A stretch of DNA of 64,000 bases from Bacillota bacterium (lineage in GTDB: Bacteria; Bacillota; Clostridia; Christensenellales; Aristaeellaceae): positions 13,368 through 77,367 of the forward strand of contig JAEZIN010000023.1 in the NCBI GenBank assembly GCA_023436585.1. Reading direction: 5' to 3'. Of this stretch, positions 59,682-64,000 are shown piece after piece. The translations under genes and the position numbers were made by a program. The notes beneath the pieces were generated by a model that was given only the letters and a program-made list of their open reading frames with translations, was not told the origin of the DNA and made no database searches. Positions within the stretch are counted from its first letter, which is position 1; every line of letters starts with the position of its first letter.

Positions 59682-60356
59682 ATGACGGAGCAAAACCGCA
59701 GCATGCCCAAAGATGACGGGGAGAATCTGAACGCGGGCAGGGAAGGCATGTTTGCCGCCCTCACCGACGAGGAGATCGTGACGCTGGCCCAGGAGGCCGA
59801 CGGAACCGCCCTGGAGCATCTGCTGAACAAGTACAAAAATTTTGTGCGCAGCAAGGCGCGCAGCTACTTCCTCATCGGCGCCGACCATGAGGATATCGTG
59901 CAGGAAGGCATGATCGGCCTGTACAAGGCCATCCGTGACTTCAAGCCCGACAAGCTGTCCTCCTTCCGCGCTTTTGCGGAGCTTTGCATCACCCGTCAAA
60001 TCATTACGGCGATAAAAACCGCCACCAGGCAAAAGCACATTCCCTTAAACAGCTACGTCTCCCTGAACAAACCGCTTTACGATGAGGAATCCGACCGCAC
60101 GCTGCTGGATGTGATTATTGAGGGCCGGGCTACCAATCCGGAGGAGCTGCTCATCAGCCAGGAGGATTTGATGAGCATAAGGGACAAGATCGACGAGGTG
60201 CTCTCAGGGCTGGAGCAGGAGGTGCTGGCCGCCTACCTGGACGGCGAAAGCTACCAGGAGATTGCTGAAAACCTGGGCCGCCACGTGAAATCCATTGACA
60301 ACGCGCTGCAGAGGGTCAAGCGCAAGCTGGAGAAATTCCTGGAGGAGAATCACTGA
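59682..60356 (+). CDS. sigH: RNA polymerase sigma factor SigH
   Basis: 224 residues. Sigma-70 region 2 (DHEDIVQEGMIGLYKAIRDF, FAELCITRQIITAIKTATRQKHIPLN) and region 4 with a helix-turn-helix (GESYQEIAENLGRHVKSIDNALQRVKRKL). SigH directs early stationary-phase, competence and sporulation genes in Firmicutes; its place after rlmB matches that family. The start is uncertain: ATG 59682 is used, with AAAGGA 12 bases ahead; TTG 59661 is possible. Confidence 0.94.
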   Translation: MTEQNRSMPKDDGENLNAGREGMFAALTDEEIVTLAQEADGTALEHLLNKYKNFVRSKARSYFLIGADHEDIVQEGMIGLYKAIRDFKPDKLSSFRAFAELCITRQIITAIKTATRQKHIPLNSYVSLNKPLYDEESDRTLLDVIIEGRATNPEELLISQEDLMSIRDKIDEVLSGLEQEVLAAYLDGESYQEIAENLGRHVKSIDNALQRVKRKLEKFLEENH

Positions 60357-60361
60357 GCACC

Positions 60362-60398
60362 GGGAAACCTCTCTTGCAAAAGGAGGTTTCCCCGTTAT
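60362..60398 (+). terminator. Terminator after sigH
   Basis: GGGAAACCT (60362-60370) pairs with AGGTTTCCC (60384-60392), extended by further pairs inside, then GTTATTTT. It closes the mrnC-sigH operon. Confidence 0.8.
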
Positions 60399-60415
60399 TT
60401 TCACAAAGTTCTCTG

Positions 60416-60444
60416 TTGACAAAAAAGCTGGGAATCGTTAGAAT
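60416..60444 (+). promoter_or_regulatory. Promoter of tRNA-Gly and tuf
   Basis: TTGACA (60416-60421), exactly 17 bases, TAGAAT (60439-60444), 31 bases before the tRNA. Confidence 0.85.
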
Positions 60445-60475
60445 AAACTTTGACTGGCTTAAGATGTGCGGACAT

Positions 60476-60549
60476 GCGGGTGTAGCTCAATGGTAGAGTT
60501 CTAGCTTCCCAAGCTAGCTACGTGGGTTCGATTCCCATCACCCGCTCCA
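60476..60549 (+). tRNA. tRNA-Gly (anticodon CCC)
   Basis: The full cloverleaf folds: acceptor GCGGGTG/CACCCGC, anticodon stem CTAGC/GCTAG with loop TTCCCAA (anticodon CCC), T-arm with TTCGATT loop, discriminator T and encoded CCA (60547-60549). It reads GGG codons. It lies between the promoter and tuf, so it is probably processed from a tuf cotranscript. Confidence 0.95.
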
Positions 60550-60618
60550 ACCGCAACACTTGGAAGCCGGACAAAAAAGCAAGCAGCGTACCACGCGCAA
60601 CGAAGGAGGACTTTTCCC

Positions 60619-61833
<1,215 letters not shown>

Positions 61834-61847
61834 TCGGTTATGTAAAT

Positions 61848-61879
61848 GGGGGAGTCCGTGTGTGGATTCCCCCTTTTTT
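61848..61879 (+). terminator. Terminator after tuf
   Basis: A 10-bp stem with one G-U pair (61848-61857 with 61864-61873) followed by TTTTTTC. Confidence 0.9.
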
Positions 61880-61910
61880 CCTTCAACTAAAGAAGCGGGA
61901 GGGATGGCCC

Positions 61911-62039
61911 ATGGAACGGGACAGGCTGCGTGTGAAGCGCAGGCAAAGGCTCATGGCCATTCTATCCAAAGTGCTGGTGTTTATATTTGTGCTTGGGCTG
62001 GCAGTACTGGCCTTTGCAATCGCGGGGACGACCCGCTAA
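61911..62039 (+). CDS. Small single-pass membrane protein
   Basis: 42 residues: a strongly basic start (ERDRLRVKRRQRL) and one helix (about 16-37), ending AGTTR. GGGAGGG (61897-61903) is seven bases before the ATG at 61911. It is short, but the pattern (positive inside, one hydrophobic span, good ribosome-binding site) is that of a real small membrane protein. No family recognised. Confidence 0.6.
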   Translation: MERDRLRVKRRQRLMAILSKVLVFIFVLGLAVLAFAIAGTTR

Positions 62040-62388
62040 AAAGATGCTGGCCACCAGATGTGGTGTGCGATGGATGGACAAGCTTCCATCCCTTGCGTGC
62101 ACAGCGTAACTGCCTCGAGTATGGGCGGTTTTTCTTACTGGATTTGAGACACGCCCGGGGACGTGGATATATTGCTTTGGAAAACCTCAAGGAATATCAA
62201 CAAAAACGCAGGACTAAATTTTGCTGTCCGGCAGCTGCTGCATGATTTTACCCTTGTAGACACAATTTTGCGATACGCCCGGATCAGTGTCCTTGCGATA
62301 TGCGGAACGTTGGCCCTGCTGCTCGATTTTTGAAGCATGCTCCCTTTAAAAAAGCAGAAAAAATGTTTGAGAACGTTCAGCAAAACTA
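62040..62388. other. Intergenic interval before the S10 operon promoter
   Basis: No gene or RNA was recognised. Open frames on either strand lack ribosome-binding sites and normal codon use. Confidence 0.5.
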
Positions 62389-62417
62389 TTGCAAAAGAAT
62401 ACGATCTGCTATATAAT
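62389..62417 (+). promoter_or_regulatory. Promoter of the S10 ribosomal protein operon
   Basis: TTGCAA (62389-62394), exactly 17 bases, TATAAT (62412-62417). The leader to rpsJ is about 165 bases, long enough for autogenous control by a ribosomal protein such as L4; no specific structure was assigned. Confidence 0.8.
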
Positions 62418-62586
62418 GATGAGGTTGTCTGTCCAAGGGATGAAGTGGTAAGTTGCCGCCGGGCCAGGCGGGTAATTATCATGGACCAGCCCGGCAATCG
62501 GGCGGCGGACTTAAGGCGCGTACGGGCATGCACCCATACGGCACGCCCGGCAGCGTGTACTTGAGAACGATCAAGGAGGGTAATCA

Positions 62587-62895
62587 ATGGCCAGCCAGAA
62601 AATCCGCATCAAACTCAAGGCGTACGAGCATCAACTCATTGACCAGTCTGCAGAACGGATCGTGGATACCGCCAAGCGGACCGGAGCTCGTGTGTCCGGC
62701 CCCATCCCCCTTCCCACGGAGAAGGAAATCGTCACCATTTTGCGCGCACCTCACAAGTATAAGGACAGCCGCGAACAGTTCGAAAAGCGCACCCACAAGC
62801 GCCTGATCGACATCCACAACCCGAACCCCCGCACCGTGGACGCCATGATGAAGCTCGATCTTCCTGCTGGTGTCGAAATTGAGATCAAGCTGTAA
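62587..62895 (+). CDS. rpsJ: 30S ribosomal protein S10
   Basis: 102 residues, full length. Typical S10 sequence: [62 protein letters not shown] precedes the ATG. First gene of the S10 operon. Confidence 0.98.
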   Translation: MASQKIRIKLKAYEHQLIDQSAERIVDTAKRTGARVSGPIPLPTEKEIVTILRAPHKYKDSREQFEKRTHKRLIDIHNPNPRTVDAMMKLDLPAGVEIEIKL

Positions 62896-62922
62896 GACAG
62901 AAAAGCAGGAGGTGTAAGATAC

Positions 62923-63564
62923 ATGAAAAAAGCCATCGTAGGCAAAAAGCTCGGCATGACCCAGGTGTTTACCAAGGACGGCCGCCTGGTGCCTGTCACT
63001 GTCATCGAAGCCGGTCCCTGCACCGTCGTGCAGAAGAAGACCGTTGAATCTGACGGTTACGAAGCCATTCAGGTTGGCTTTGATATCCTCAATGAAAACC
63101 GCGCCAAGAAGTTGCTGAACAAGCCTGAGGTCGGTCACTTCAAAAAAGCCGGTGCCGCTCCCTGCCGCACGCTGCGCGAACTGCGCCTGGAAGATTCCGC
63201 TTCCTATAGCGTTGGCCAGGAACTGAAGGCGGACGTGTTCGCTGCCGGTGAAAAGATCGACGTGGTTGGCACCACTCGCGGCCGCGGCTTCACTGGCGCC
63301 ATCTACCGTTGGAACCAGCACACCGGCCCCATGGCCCACGGTTCCAAGTATCACCGCGGCGTGGGTTCCATGAGCGCTAACACGCACCCCGCTCACGTGT
63401 TCAAGAACAAGAAGATGTCCGGTCATTACGGCGTCGAGCGTGTGACCATTCAGAACCTGGAGATTGTGCAGGTGGATGCGGAACGCAACCTGCTTCTGGT
63501 CAAGGGTGCCGTGCCCGGCCCCAATGGCACCGTGCTTCTGGTTCGCAATACGGTGAAGGCCTGA
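62923..63564 (+). CDS. rplC: 50S ribosomal protein L3
   Basis: 213 residues. [14 protein letters not shown] at the start; the central loop with [31 protein letters not shown] reaches the peptidyl-transferase centre, and the [14 protein letters not shown] stretch follows. Directly follows rpsJ with AGGAGG upstream. Confidence 0.98.
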   Translation: MKKAIVGKKLGMTQVFTKDGRLVPVTVIEAGPCTVVQKKTVESDGYEAIQVGFDILNENRAKKLLNKPEVGHFKKAGAAPCRTLRELRLEDSASYSVGQELKADVFAAGEKIDVVGTTRGRGFTGAIYRWNQHTGPMAHGSKYHRGVGSMSANTHPAHVFKNKKMSGHYGVERVTIQNLEIVQVDAERNLLLVKGAVPGPNGTVLLVRNTVKA

Positions 63565-63592
63565 TGCCTTGGTGAAGGAGGAGAACGTCATT

Positions 63593-64000
63593 ATGCCCAA
63601 GACTGCTCTTTATAACATGGAAGGCGCGACCATCGGCGAGGTTGAACTGAGCGACGAGCTTTTTGCCGCCGAAGTTCATGGACCCGCTATGCACCTGGTG
63701 GTCCGCTCCATTCTGGCCAATCAGCGCCAGGGCACGCAAAGCGCCCTGACCCGCAGTGAGGTTCGCGGCGGCGGCCGTAAGATCTACCGGCAAAAAGGTA
63801 CCGGTAATGCCCGCCACCATGGCAACCGCGCTCCCCAATTCCGTCACGGCGGTGTTATCTTTGCTCCCAAGCCCCGTGATTATGTCGTAGGCGTCAACCG
63901 TAAGGTCCGCCGCCTGGCTTTCAAAAGCGCTTTGACCGCCAAGTTCAACGCCGGCGAAATCACCGTTGTGGACAAGGTCACGCTGCCCGAAGCCAAGACG
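63593..64000 (+). CDS. rplD: 50S ribosomal protein L4 (3' end cut by the window)
   Basis: The first 136 residues of L4 are present. The conserved loop RGGGRKIYRQKGTGNARHHGNRAPQFRHGG is seen at about 58-88. AAGGAGG precedes the ATG at 63593. The gene continues beyond the right edge. In many bacteria L4 represses its own operon. Confidence 0.97.
   Translation, partial: MPKTALYNMEGATIGEVELSDELFAAEVHGPAMHLVVRSILANQRQGTQSALTRSEVRGGGRKIYRQKGTGNARHHGNRAPQFRHGGVIFAPKPRDYVVGVNRKVRRLAFKSALTAKFNAGEITVVDKVTLPEAKT

Noticed and set aside
62135..62587. 150-codon minus-strand frame before rpsJ
   Set aside because: It covers the S10 promoter, has Ser/Arg-rich random composition and no ribosome-binding site.

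Overview
The window reads as chromosomal DNA of an anaerobic, Gram-positive Clostridia-type bacterium (Bacillota) of moderately high G+C. Evidence: AGGAGG ribosome-binding sites, several TTG and GTG starts, the mrnC-thyX-rlmB-sigH block typical of Clostridia and Bacilli, a rubredoxin, a B12-dependent radical SAM enzyme, an anaerobic GlpA-like/DUF1667 dehydrogenase set, and secreted SH3 proteins. No phage, plasmid, insertion sequence with transposase, or CRISPR array was seen. The exact order cannot be fixed; a Christensenellales-like lineage is only a guess.

Layout. 1-6121: stress-type membrane protein, cytoplasmic alpha-amylase, Tex and arginyl-tRNA synthetase. 6122-6832: gene-poor, with a MITE-like element and a strong orphan terminator. 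6833-14864 (minus): a six-gene exopolysaccharide operon matching Bacillus subtilis ydaJKLMN, with a degenerate GGDEF protein that keeps the c-di-GMP I-site but lacks the catalytic motif, and an extra polytopic membrane protein in front. 14865-17295: promoter-rich leader, a MurA with an unusual hairpin between its ribosome-binding site and start, and a J-domain protein. 17338-20436 (minus): GtrA-type and GT-C-like envelope genes. 20628-23683 (minus): three consecutive M42 aminopeptidases. 23980-29955 (plus): SWIM/SNF2 helicase, SRAP protein, DUF1015 and a flavoprotein. 30024-31837 (minus): RluA-type pseudouridine synthase and a NlpA-like binding protein with a structured leader.

32155-41900 is an envelope region: a four-SH3 secreted protein, a 1542-residue surface protein (nine MucBP-like repeats, SH3-like domains, one membrane segment, long inner tail), a Nudix hydrolase, an acetyltransferase and a large secreted protein of unknown function, separated by repeats. 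42315-45951: GlpA-like/FAD/DUF1667 operon with an alkyladenine DNA glycosylase. 46014-54390: rubredoxin, VanZ-like protein, radical SAM protein, then an operon of RNA-modification, PatB, PepV and ATPase genes. 54969-56829: DUF5711 and CvpA proteins. 56983-64000: mrnC-thyX-rlmB-sigH, tRNA-Gly, tuf and the start of the S10 ribosomal operon, cut within rplD.

The most interesting non-coding signals are an 80-90 bp interspersed repeat at 33168-33540 and 54535-54771, a composite hairpin element at 40058-40322 with near-identical palindromic ends, short hairpins with compensatory base changes, and a possible pseudoknotted leader upstream of the NlpA-like gene.
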